DNA from: CAZIAK01 sp964537035
GTDB taxonomy: Bacteria; Planctomycetota; B15-G4
Assembly (NCBI GenBank): GCA_964537035.1
Contig: CAZIAK010000026.1
Location: 8,022-72,021, forward strand
Direction: 5' to 3'
Length of the DNA stretch: 64,000 nt
Part shown: one piece after another, positions 17,107-24,962 of the stretch
Layout of the letters: every line of letters starts with the position of its first letter
Numbering within the stretch: position 1 is the first letter of the stretch
Notes under the pieces: generated by a model
The model's input: the letters and a program-made list of their open reading frames with translations, nothing else
What the model was told of the DNA's origin: nothing
Database searches by the model: none
Translations under genes and position numbers: made by a program

Positions 17107-19340
17107 GTCAGCGTCTCGAAGGAGTAGGTGGCCCTGTAGAAGAGCGCGAAGACGATGTGCAGTACGGTGAGCAGCACCATCAAGGTGGCCACCCATCGGT
17201 GCAGGTAGCGCCAGCTGCCGAGAAGGGCGCGCAGGTCTTCGTAGTGAGCGACGGTGAGCGCGCCGGACCACGCTTGGCGAGCCAGTCGAATGTCCCGTTC
17301 GACCAGATCCTTGGGGACGCCTGCTGCGGCACCTCTTGCGCGCAGGTCTGCCAGGGTGCGCCGCAGGTCTCGTTGGATGCCACAGAACGCCAGCGCCCGT
17401 CCCACGAATGAACCTCGCCACTGTCGCGCTGTCATCAGGGCCAGCACGTCGTCGCGCATCTGTGTGCCGAAGGCCCGGTGGACCTCGTCGTGTTGTTCGG
17501 GGAGGCTCTGTACGCGCTGTCGCACTTCGTCCAGGGCCAGCTCCCGGCCGTTGACGGCTCGGGGCACCCAGGCGTAGAGGTAGCGGCCGATGGCGCCGGT
17601 GACCGTGAGCAGCACCAGGGCCCAGAACGCGTGACCGCCCACGGTGTCCTGGGGGGACATGGTCGAGTGCAGCATGGCGCAGAGAAGAGCCAGGTTGCCC
17701 GTGGCCACGTGGGCCGTCATCCACCCTGAGAGGGAGCCGAACCTGAAACCGCGCACACCGGCGCGGCGCAACAGATACACCAGATTGACCATCACGAACA
17801 CCACGGCGGCGATGCCCAAGGTCAGCCCGACGCCGAAACCTGGTCGCAAGAGCTGGTGCTTGCCGTGGGTGGGGCGGAGGCCTCTCGGCAGCAGGTAGTA
17901 GTCCGCCTGCGCCGCAGCGAACAGGAGCGCCATGAGCGAGACGGTGAAGGCGATGGCATAGGACCTCAGCGCGCCGTTGCCCTGCTCAACCCGGGGTGCG
18001 GGTGCGGGGCGTCGGGCGGGGTCGAAGGACACGCCGCACTGGCCCAGCAACTCGATGGGGGGCACGCCGCCAGCCATGATGAAGACGTCGTCGTTGGGCA
18101 GCAGCTCACGCCGCGGCGAGGCGGTCTGTGGGTCCGTGATGAGCAGCTCGACCTCGCCCTCCGCAATGGAGATCACTTCGCTGCGAGCGAGCACGGTGAG
18201 GCGCCCCTCTGAGCGGGCGCGCTCCAGGCCTTCGCTGTTGCGCAAGGCCAGGCGAAAGAAGCTCTCTCGGCGGTAGGAGAGAGTGACCGCGTTGCCCGGT
18301 TGGGCGCTGAGCGCCAGGGCTGTCTCGACCGCGCTGTCACCGCCGCCCACCACCAGCACGCGCCGGCCGCGGTGGCTGCGGGCGTCGATCAGGTCGTAGG
18401 CCACGTTGGGGCGCTCCTCGCCGGGGACGCCCAAGCGCCGGGGCGTGCCTCGCCGTCCCAGGGCCAGACAGACCGTGCGGGCGCGGCGTGTGGTGGTGCT
18501 GGTGGTCACGGTGAAGGCGCCGTCTGGATCTGCCGTCACACCGAGCAGCTGCTCGCCCCCGTGAAAGGGCAGCTGATGTTTGTGGGCCAGGTCGGTCCAC
18601 AGCTCGATCAGCTGCTCCTTCAGGTAGGTGCGAGCGGGCATGGCGCCGTGAAGAGGCAGCTCGAAGGGTTGGCTGAGGACGAGCTTGGCTCGGGGATAGC
18701 GGGCTACCGTGCCGCCGATGTGTGCCTCGGTGTCGAGCAGGGCGCAGCTCAGTCCCAGTTCGGTCGCCTTGAGGGTGGCGGCCAGCCCCGCGGGACCAGC
18801 GCCCACCACCGCGAGGTCGAGAAGTTCGCTGTCCGCGCTGGCAGAGTGAACTCTCTGGGCCGCCGCGTTGGCCGCCGCCGAGCCCTGTTCCACCGCCGTC
18901 TTGATCAGCGCGTGGGCGGTCACCTCGCCAGCGAGGTAGAGACCGGGTGTGTCCGGGGCCTGGAGTTGCCCATCCAGCACGGGGACATCCCTGCGCTGCT
19001 CGAGGTTGGCGATCTCGACGATCACCGCGCCCACAGGGCACTCCCGCTCACAGGCAGAGACACCGATGCAACGGGTGCCGTCGATCACCGCTGCCTGGCC
19101 GTGCACCAGATCGAGCACGCCCTGTTCAGGACATGCTGAGACGCAGGTGCCACAGCCGAGGCAGCGGGACAGATCGACCACCGGGTGCTGCAGTAGCGCG
19201 GCCTCTCGACCAGGCGCGTCGGCCTCGCGGCGAGCGGCGATGCCCGCCTGCATGCGTCGCAGCTCGGCCTGGCGGACAAAGACACTGCCCAACGCCACAC
19301 CCAGCCCCAGCACGAGTGCTGAGAGGAGGACCCAGATCAT
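17103..19340 (-). CDS. Membrane oxidoreductase: ferredoxin + FAD/NAD(P) domain + cytochrome-b-like helices
   Basis: The protein has 745 residues. In order there is an N-terminal helix (about 2-20), a two-cluster ferredoxin domain (CLGCGTCVSACP at about 60, and CIGVSACERECP at about 90, where a Val stands at the second Cys position), then an FAD/NAD(P) domain with VVGAGPAGLAATL and VLVVGGGDSAVETAL dinucleotide-binding loops like those of the thioredoxin-reductase family. After about 455 come at least five membrane helices with paired histidines (TAHVATG, AMLHS, YLHRW, TVLHIVF) that could hold b haems. I infer that it moves electrons between NAD(P)H or ferredoxin and the membrane or periplasm. 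Its stop overlaps the 23-haem gene by 4 bp, so these are a likely electron-transfer pair. The direction of flow is unknown. Confidence 0.85.
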   Translation of the reverse strand: MIWVLLSALVLGLGVALGSVFVRQAELRRMQAGIAARREADAPGREAALLQHPVVDLSRCLGCGTCVSACPEQGVLDLVHGQAAVIDGTRCIGVSACERECPVGAVIVEIANLEQRRDVPVLDGQLQAPDTPGLYLAGEVTAHALIKTAVEQGSAAANAAAQRVHSASADSELLDLAVVGAGPAGLAATLKATELGLSCALLDTEAHIGGTVARYPRAKLVLSQPFELPLHGAMPARTYLKEQLIELWTDLAHKHQLPFHGGEQLLGVTADPDGAFTVTTSTTTRRARTVCLALGRRGTPRRLGVPGEERPNVAYDLIDARSHRGRRVLVVGGGDSAVETALALSAQPGNAVTLSYRRESFFRLALRNSEGLERARSEGRLTVLARSEVISIAEGEVELLITDPQTASPRRELLPNDDVFIMAGGVPPIELLGQCGVSFDPARRPAPAPRVEQGNGALRSYAIAFTVSLMALLFAAAQADYYLLPRGLRPTHGKHQLLRPGFGVGLTLGIAAVVFVMVNLVYLLRRAGVRGFRFGSLSGWMTAHVATGNLALLCAMLHSTMSPQDTVGGHAFWALVLLTVTGAIGRYLYAWVPRAVNGRELALDEVRQRVQSLPEQHDEVHRAFGTQMRDDVLALMTARQWRGSFVGRALAFCGIQRDLRRTLADLRARGAAAGVPKDLVERDIRLARQAWSGALTVAHYEDLRALLGSWRYLHRWVATLMVLLTVLHIVFALFYRATYSFETLT

Positions 19341-19358
19341 GCTTCAGCTGACTCGCTG

Positions 19359-20204
19359 TCAGCCGTCGATCGCAGAGTCGTCCGGGTTCACAGGGGCGTC
19401 TTCCGGGGTGGGTTCGGGGAGGCTCAAGGACCCGTCGTCGTCGGTCACCAGTTGGCCGGGCTCGCCGGTCGTGCTGCCAGCGGCCGCCGCCAGTCCCATT
19501 GTCTCGCCACCGGTCGCCGTCCGGGAGAGCATGAGCTGCCCCCGCAGAGCCGAGCTCATGACGTACCGTTTGGCAGCTTGCTGGCTGCTGATGAACTGCT
19601 GGTCGAGCATGGCCAGGCGCCGTTGCAAGCTGGCGTAGTCGGATTCCAGGGCGCTGACCGAGGCCGTGTTGAAGTCGTTGCCCAGAAAGAGCGCGTGGTC
19701 GTGGAGCACGGCGTTGAACAGGTGCAGGCCCTCTTGGGCGGGCTCCAGTTCGGTGAGCAACTCGCCGTAGCGGGCCAGCGTGTCGTCCAGCCGACTCTGG
19801 CTGCTCTCGCGCATCTTCTCGCTGCGGAAGGCGCGCAGGTCGGCGGTCCAGTCGGAGAAGACAGCCTGGGCAGCGGCCTTCATGGGCACCACGCTCGCCG
19901 TGAGCTGGGCTTCCTGCTTCTCTGAGTTCTGGATGGCGTCGATGAACGAGGCATAGGCAGCCAGGGCGTCGCCACCGAAGTCGGGGCTGATGATCACGTT
20001 CAAGGTTTCGACCGCGTCAGCCATGCGTCGCCGAGCGATCACGGTCTCGACGTGAACCCGTTCAATGCTGGCCAGCATGGTGTCCACCCGGCGCAGGCTC
20101 TCGTCTTCTTGTTCTACTAAGAGGTTCGAGAGGCTGGAGCAGGCGCTGAGACTCGTGAGTAGCAACAAGGCGGCGGCCCCGTTGCGAAGGGTAGGGAGAG
20201 CCAC
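19359..20204 (-). CDS. DUF2959-like lipoprotein
   Basis: The protein has 281 residues from the GTG at 20204, which is preceded by GAGGA eight bases away. The N-terminus is a lipoprotein signal (LLLLTSLSACSS; lipidated Cys at about residue 22). Helical, charged sequence follows, including VFSDWTADLRAFRSEKMRES and LHDHALFLGNDFNTASVSAL, which I recognise as the coiled DUF2959 family of bacterial lipoproteins; function is unknown. The last 60 residues are a polar, Asp/Glu/Pro-rich tail. It starts 18 bp upstream of the oxidoreductase gene, so a link to the electron-transfer system is plausible, perhaps as a scaffold. Confidence 0.7.
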   Translation of the reverse strand: MALPTLRNGAAALLLLTSLSACSSLSNLLVEQEDESLRRVDTMLASIERVHVETVIARRRMADAVETLNVIISPDFGGDALAAYASFIDAIQNSEKQEAQLTASVVPMKAAAQAVFSDWTADLRAFRSEKMRESSQSRLDDTLARYGELLTELEPAQEGLHLFNAVLHDHALFLGNDFNTASVSALESDYASLQRRLAMLDQQFISSQQAAKRYVMSSALRGQLMLSRTATGGETMGLAAAAGSTTGEPGQLVTDDDGSLSLPEPTPEDAPVNPDDSAIDG

Positions 20205-20397
20205 GTTGGATTCCTCGCGACGATTTCAGGGGGCGACACTCACGCACCGACCGCGGCGGTACCGCGGAAGGGCGTCGATGTCCTGTCGTCCAGGGTGGGG
20301 GCACGTCTTCAGACGGTGCGCCCGTACGCTCTACCCTGGTCGCTGATTTGTCGTCGAGAGAGGGGGACTGCTTGAGCGGTTGCCAGAAACTCCGGGA

Positions 20398-22239
20398 TCA
20401 GGAAGCCGCCTTCAGTCGCTTCTCGCGCATCAACACGTAGAGCCCCGCGGCGCACAAGAGCCACTGGAAGCCGTAATAGCTCCACAAGGCCTGGCTGATG
20501 CCACTGGTGAATCCGTAGCTGTGCAGACCGACACCGAGCAGGTTGACGCCCCACCAGGAGAAGGCGATCACCGTGCCGCTGAACGCCGCGGCGATGTTGA
20601 TGCCGAACTCGCGCAGATAGCCGCCCATGCGCCCGTGCAGGATCAGCACCTGGGACAGCACGATGAGCAGCGCGCCGTTCTCCTTGGGATCCCAGCCCCA
20701 GAAGCGGCCCCAGCTCTCGTTGGCCCAGATGCCCCCGAGGATCGTCCCCACGATGGAGAAGATCACGCTGAAGGCGAGCACGCCGTAGGTCATGCGGGTC
20801 AGGTTGCGATAGAAGGTCGGGTCGTCCTTCTTGCGTCCAGTGATTTTGCCCAGCAGGTAGATGCTGCCAAGGAGCGCCGAGAGCAGGCCAGCGGAGTAAC
20901 CGATGGCGATGCAGGTGACGTGGGTGGCCAGCCAGAAGTTGGTGTCGAGCACGGCCACCAGGCTGGGCATGGTGTCCTGCTTGTCGAGGATCTCGTAGCC
21001 GCTGGCGATATACACGCCGATCACGCCGACGATGGCTGCCGCCGAGAGGCCGATGCGCTGTCGGTTGATCCACTCCATGACCAGTCCGACGGTGGCGCCG
21101 AAGGCGGTGACAAAGATGACCGATTCGTAGAGGGTGGAGATGGGGGGGCGTCCACGGATCACGCAGCGGTAGACGATGGCCGTGATCAGGGCGGCGGTGG
21201 CCGCGGCCACGAGCACCCAGCCCAGCCGGTAGGCGATCATGTTGCGCGGGCGCAGCCACAGGATGGCCGTGACCAGGAAGCCCAGCAGGAACAGGATCTT
21301 GCTCTTCGCGATCCAACCAGCCTTGTAGTAACCCAGCTCGAGTTCGGTGCTCTCGTACTCGCCCCGGGCCTTTGCCAGGGCCACGGTCGTGTGGTTCAAG
21401 GTGCTCAGGTGAGCGCTGAACTCGTCCGCGACGCCCGCAGAGCGGCTCAGGCCGATGATGCTTCTCAGGGCCTGGTCGTGCTCTGCAGGCAGCTCCTTGC
21501 CCTCCATGCCCAGACCGAAAAGGGCGTTGCCCGTGGTCCACTCATCGACGGCGGGGTCGGTGGTGTCTGGGGGCACGAGGGCCAGCATCAACGCGCTGCC
21601 CGCGAGGCGGTAGTTGTAGTCGTCGATGCTGCCCGCCAGGGAGTAGAGCTGGTCCTGCACGAGCGTGCGTTGCTTCGGGTCGATCATGCCGAACTCCCGA
21701 GCGAGCTCGAAGAGCTTGTTGATGCCCGTGCCCTGGTCGTCGATGGCCAAGGTGTTGAACGAGTAGCGATCCCTCGGCTTGAGCCCCTCGGTGTCGAGCC
21801 CCATGGCTTCGAGCACCTTGAGGTTCGAAACCAGGAACACGGGATAGTCCCGTGAGCGATCGGCGAAGAACATGGTGTCGAGCAGCCACTCCACCGGGGA
21901 CAGCTTCTCGCCAGCGGCGGTCTCGACGGAGCGCTTGCCCGAGTACCTCAGCAGGGTGAAGCTGGCGAAGGTGTGCAGGGGCTTGACCCGTCCGCCATCT
22001 TGGATGGGCAGGCTCTCGGCGTTCGCGATGTCGGCCTCTGACCATGGGCCCACCCTGAAGGGCGGCGGGTCCATGTGCTGGCTGTGATCGCTGTGACCAT
22101 CGTGTGCGTCGTCGGCCTGCTCGACCTCGGCATCGGCACCCGGCGCCTGCTGCCAGGGCGTGGCCTGTGCAGGAGTGGTCAGGGTGGCCAAGAGGGCTGT
22201 CGTCATGACAGCGAGGGTCGTCCAGCGCAGAAGAGTCAT
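20398..22239 (-). CDS. ccsA: Cytochrome c biogenesis protein CcsA/ResC
   Basis: The protein has 613 residues and is a System II haem-delivery protein that, with ResB/Ccs1, attaches haem to CxxCH apocytochromes in the periplasm. The C-terminal half carries about eight membrane helices and the haem-binding WWD loop WANESWGRFWGWDPKENGAL, with conserved histidines nearby (WLATHVTC, VLILHGRM). The N-terminal half is a large periplasmic domain (signal plus about 230 residues, including a His-rich HDGHSDHSQH stretch) that most CcsA proteins lack. It overlaps the upstream resB gene by 1 bp. Its position in a cluster encoding at least 41 haem sites is functionally sensible. Confidence 0.93.
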   Translation of the reverse strand: MTLLRWTTLAVMTTALLATLTTPAQATPWQQAPGADAEVEQADDAHDGHSDHSQHMDPPPFRVGPWSEADIANAESLPIQDGGRVKPLHTFASFTLLRYSGKRSVETAAGEKLSPVEWLLDTMFFADRSRDYPVFLVSNLKVLEAMGLDTEGLKPRDRYSFNTLAIDDQGTGINKLFELAREFGMIDPKQRTLVQDQLYSLAGSIDDYNYRLAGSALMLALVPPDTTDPAVDEWTTGNALFGLGMEGKELPAEHDQALRSIIGLSRSAGVADEFSAHLSTLNHTTVALAKARGEYESTELELGYYKAGWIAKSKILFLLGFLVTAILWLRPRNMIAYRLGWVLVAAATAALITAIVYRCVIRGRPPISTLYESVIFVTAFGATVGLVMEWINRQRIGLSAAAIVGVIGVYIASGYEILDKQDTMPSLVAVLDTNFWLATHVTCIAIGYSAGLLSALLGSIYLLGKITGRKKDDPTFYRNLTRMTYGVLAFSVIFSIVGTILGGIWANESWGRFWGWDPKENGALLIVLSQVLILHGRMGGYLREFGINIAAAFSGTVIAFSWWGVNLLGVGLHSYGFTSGISQALWSYYGFQWLLCAAGLYVLMREKRLKAAS

Positions 22240-23393
22240 CAGGCGGCCTTTCCTTCGGCGCGCACGTAGCGCGTCAGACGGTTGGAGAAGTGCAGCACCA
22301 GCCCGGCGGCGATGATGATGCAGGCATAAAGCGGGTACTGGTCAGCGGGGTTGCGGACGACTTCCATGGTGGAGAACAGCCTGTCGCCAGGCCGTGCGTT
22401 TGCGGGGCCCCAGCTGGTCTGGTAGATGACCAGGCCCTCGTCTCGCAGAGGCTCGTTCATGGAGATGGTCTGTTGTCGGGGTGCGCCTTCTTCGGTGACG
22501 GTGACGTCGCTGAAGAACGAGCGAGCCATGCCCATGCCCGGGTGGTCATCCTTGGTGAAGTCTTCGAGCTTGATCGAGAAGGGCAGGCGATAGCGCTCTT
22601 TTCGCAGGTCGATGGCCCAGCGCTCACCGTTCACGTCGACCACCCAGGGCGCCCGACTGCGAGTGGAGAGGATGCCCTGCTGCCTGGTGCCGTCGACCTT
22701 GTTGACGAGCGACACGTACAGGGCGGCCCGGTTTCTCTCGGCGCTCTCGTCCGGCGGGAGCTGCTGCAGGAACGCCCCATCGACCACGGGCACATCCACC
22801 GTGAACATGGGCCCCTTCTGCCGGGGGCGGGCGTTGCGCATGGCTTCGTCCACCACGATGTCGAAGGGCAGCACGTCAGAGCGCAGGGTGGCGCCCTCAC
22901 TGGCGAGGAACTGCTCCTCGGGAACGGTGATCTGGCGCACGCCCTCGTCGCCCAGGTCTTGGTGCAAGATGATCTCGCTGCGGTAGTAGCTCTGATAGAA
23001 GTCTGACTCTTCACCTTCGTACAGGGTCACGTGTCCGTTCTGGCTGAAGAACAGGGTGATGAAGCCTGCGATCAGCAAGAACAGGATGCCGAAGTGCGTC
23101 ACCAGGATGCCCATGTTGGCCTGCTTGCGCCGCAGACGGACGACGCCGCCGACGAAGAGGTTGGCGAAGAGCAGGCACATGACCAGATAGGCGCCAGGCA
23201 GGGGCACGGGGATCGGCCCGGCCCAGTGCACCAGGAAGAGCGACTCGAAGTACTTCTTCTGCACGTCGAACAGGCCCATGTGGACCTGCTCCAGCGTGCC
23301 CAGCCAGGTCAGCAGGCTGAGAAACAGCAGCAGGATGCAGCTGAGACCGATGGAGCCAAAGGGCTTGAGCAGCTTGTTCAACAGGGTGTTCAT
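22239..23393 (-). CDS. resB: ResB/Ccs1-like cytochrome c biogenesis protein
   Basis: The protein has 384 residues with two membrane helices near the N-terminus (GLSCILLLFLSLLTWLGTLEQ and YLVMCLLFANLFVGGVV), a third (MGILVTHFGILFLLIAGFI), a large periplasmic domain (about 130-345) and a last helix (YPLYACIIIAAGLVLHF). This is the System II ResB/Ccs1 plan. Conserved His in LVTHFG and in LHFSN could take part in haem handling. It follows the tandem-domain lipoprotein gene by 18 bp and overlaps ccsA by 1 bp. It is shorter than many ResB proteins, so homology search would help fix the boundary of the family. Confidence 0.85.
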   Translation of the reverse strand: MNTLLNKLLKPFGSIGLSCILLLFLSLLTWLGTLEQVHMGLFDVQKKYFESLFLVHWAGPIPVPLPGAYLVMCLLFANLFVGGVVRLRRKQANMGILVTHFGILFLLIAGFITLFFSQNGHVTLYEGEESDFYQSYYRSEIILHQDLGDEGVRQITVPEEQFLASEGATLRSDVLPFDIVVDEAMRNARPRQKGPMFTVDVPVVDGAFLQQLPPDESAERNRAALYVSLVNKVDGTRQQGILSTRSRAPWVVDVNGERWAIDLRKERYRLPFSIKLEDFTKDDHPGMGMARSFFSDVTVTEEGAPRQQTISMNEPLRDEGLVIYQTSWGPANARPGDRLFSTMEVVRNPADQYPLYACIIIAAGLVLHFSNRLTRYVRAEGKAA

Positions 23394-23411
23394 GTCTGTG
23401 TCCTTGCGGCC

Positions 23412-24644
23412 TCAGCCCCCGTCCGCAAAGCGGATGGATTGGCAAAACTCGAGAAAGGAGTCCCGTTCGAGGGCCAGTGCGTCCCGATCTCCGATCATCT
23501 TCACGAAGACCGTGCGCTCGGGCAGCTCGCGAATGACGCCGAGCATGAGCGCCTCGTCGAGGGCGTCCGTGCCCATGCCCGTGAAGGAGCCTTCGATCTC
23601 GACCATGAGTGCAGACCCGTCGAGCATGGGGATGCGGTCCAGGGCGGCGAACTCGTCGACGCCGAAGGTGGACTGGCCCATCTGCTGCCGCCAGCGGTTG
23701 ATGTTGGCCAAGGAGCCGCCACCGTCACCGCCCAGGATGCTGATGTAGCACTGGTTGTCGTCGCCGCCTCCCACCGCGTAGTTGACCAGGCGCATGGGCC
23801 GGGGTGCGGTGACCTGCCAGCCCTGAGGTGCGTCCCAGGAGAGGCCGTCGCCCGTGGTCGCATCGGCGCCGGAGGGCATCGGTGCCGCCGGGGCGGGGGT
23901 GTTCGCCTGGGCCATGGTGCCTGCGCCAGCGGGGCCATGGTTGTGGCCTGCGTGGGCGTCCGTCAGTGACGCCGCCAGGCCTTCAAACGAGGCCTTTTGC
24001 GCGGCCACCACGCTCCCTGGTCCGACGATCTTGAAGAACAGGCTCTTGGCGCCGGTGAAGGCCAGCAGCCCGATCATGCGGGAGCCCTTTGCGTTGCCTT
24101 CGCCGCCCATGCCAGCGAAGGTTCCGGTCGCGTCGAAGACGGTGGCTGGGCTGCCCAGCAGCTCGCCCATGGGCAGGGCCGCCAGGGCCTCGTCATCGAG
24201 CGGCTCGAGCTGCATCTGTCCGCGCCAGCGGTTCACGTTGGCCGCCAGTCCGCCGCCGTCGCCATCGAGCACGGTCAGGTAGCACTGGGTGTCGTCGCTT
24301 CCCGCGACGCCGAAGTTGACCTGGCGGAACTGGCTGGGCGGCAGTTCGGTCCAACCGTCTGGCAGCTCGAAGGTGAAGTCGGGCCCGTGATCTTGAGCGC
24401 CAGCTGCCGCCATGTTGCCGGTCTGTGGAGAGGCGAATCCGAACCGCTGCGCCATGGTTCTCTTGGCGGGGAAGCGGCCGTCGGCGAGCACTTCGCCCTC
24501 ACCGATCTCGTGGGCCTGTCCGCTCGGCTCGCTGCAGGCAGCGGGTAGCAACAGCGGCAACAACAACAGGATCGAGGGCAGGCGCTGAGAGAGGCTGCCG
24601 CAGTCTTCCGTGAGGGTCGACCGCAGGACGGGATTCTGTTTCAT
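23412..24644 (-). CDS. Lipoprotein with two tandem copies of an unnamed domain
   Basis: The protein has 410 residues from the ATG at 24644, which opens a lipoprotein signal (LLLPLLLPAACSE). The body is two copies of one roughly 130-residue domain, at about 85-225 and 260-405. Shared landmarks are LPDGWTELP vs APQGWQVTA, RQVNFGVAGSDD vs RLVNYAVGGGDD, CYLTVLDGDGGG vs CYISILGGDGGG, and VNRWRGQM vs INRWRQQM; these segments are separated by a His/Pro/Ala linker with HAGHNHG. Function is unknown. It is the first gene of the minus-strand cytochrome cluster, 18 bp before resB, so a role in haem, copper or redox handling at the cell surface is possible but unproven. Confidence 0.8.
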   Translation of the reverse strand: MKQNPVLRSTLTEDCGSLSQRLPSILLLLPLLLPAACSEPSGQAHEIGEGEVLADGRFPAKRTMAQRFGFASPQTGNMAAAGAQDHGPDFTFELPDGWTELPPSQFRQVNFGVAGSDDTQCYLTVLDGDGGGLAANVNRWRGQMQLEPLDDEALAALPMGELLGSPATVFDATGTFAGMGGEGNAKGSRMIGLLAFTGAKSLFFKIVGPGSVVAAQKASFEGLAASLTDAHAGHNHGPAGAGTMAQANTPAPAAPMPSGADATTGDGLSWDAPQGWQVTAPRPMRLVNYAVGGGDDNQCYISILGGDGGGSLANINRWRQQMGQSTFGVDEFAALDRIPMLDGSALMVEIEGSFTGMGTDALDEALMLGVIRELPERTVFVKMIGDRDALALERDSFLEFCQSIRFADGG

Positions 24645-24962
24645 GGTCTCAAGGACTCGCGTTGGCGGAGGGGGCACTCGGAGCCAGGGGAAGGTCTCCG
24701 TCATCGGGCCCGGGAGGGACCCGCCATCCGCTGGCTTGCAGTTTTGTCTGGGCTGTTGAATACCGAGGATTCTAGCTTTAATGGGTATGTTGAAGGGAGT
24801 ACGGACAAGAGCCCAGTACCCGTTGGCTTCACCCGCCGCTGAATGCAGCCGGAGCGATTGAAGCGGGCTCTCCGGCAGGCGAGGATGGTTCGCGGCTCCC
24901 AGGCAAGGGAGCGAGCTGCGATACGCACCCTGATCGGCAAATCTCTGAGGAATCGGCTCACC
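24645..24962. promoter_or_regulatory. Divergent intergenic region between the cytochrome cluster and ftsK
   Basis: This 318-bp gap must hold promoters for both directions. It contains an AT-rich spot around 24755-24795, the most AT-rich place nearby; on the minus strand TAGAAT (complement of 24769-24774, next to CTAGC) is a good -10-like box for the cytochrome/resB operon, but no clear -35 partner is seen. No gene is visible; an open frame from 24843 to ftsK lacks a ribosome-binding site. Confidence 0.35.

Noticed and set aside
24843..24962. Extended ftsK N-terminus from 24843
   Set aside because: The extra 40 residues are Arg-rich without family similarity and without a ribosome-binding site; ATG 24963 fits better.
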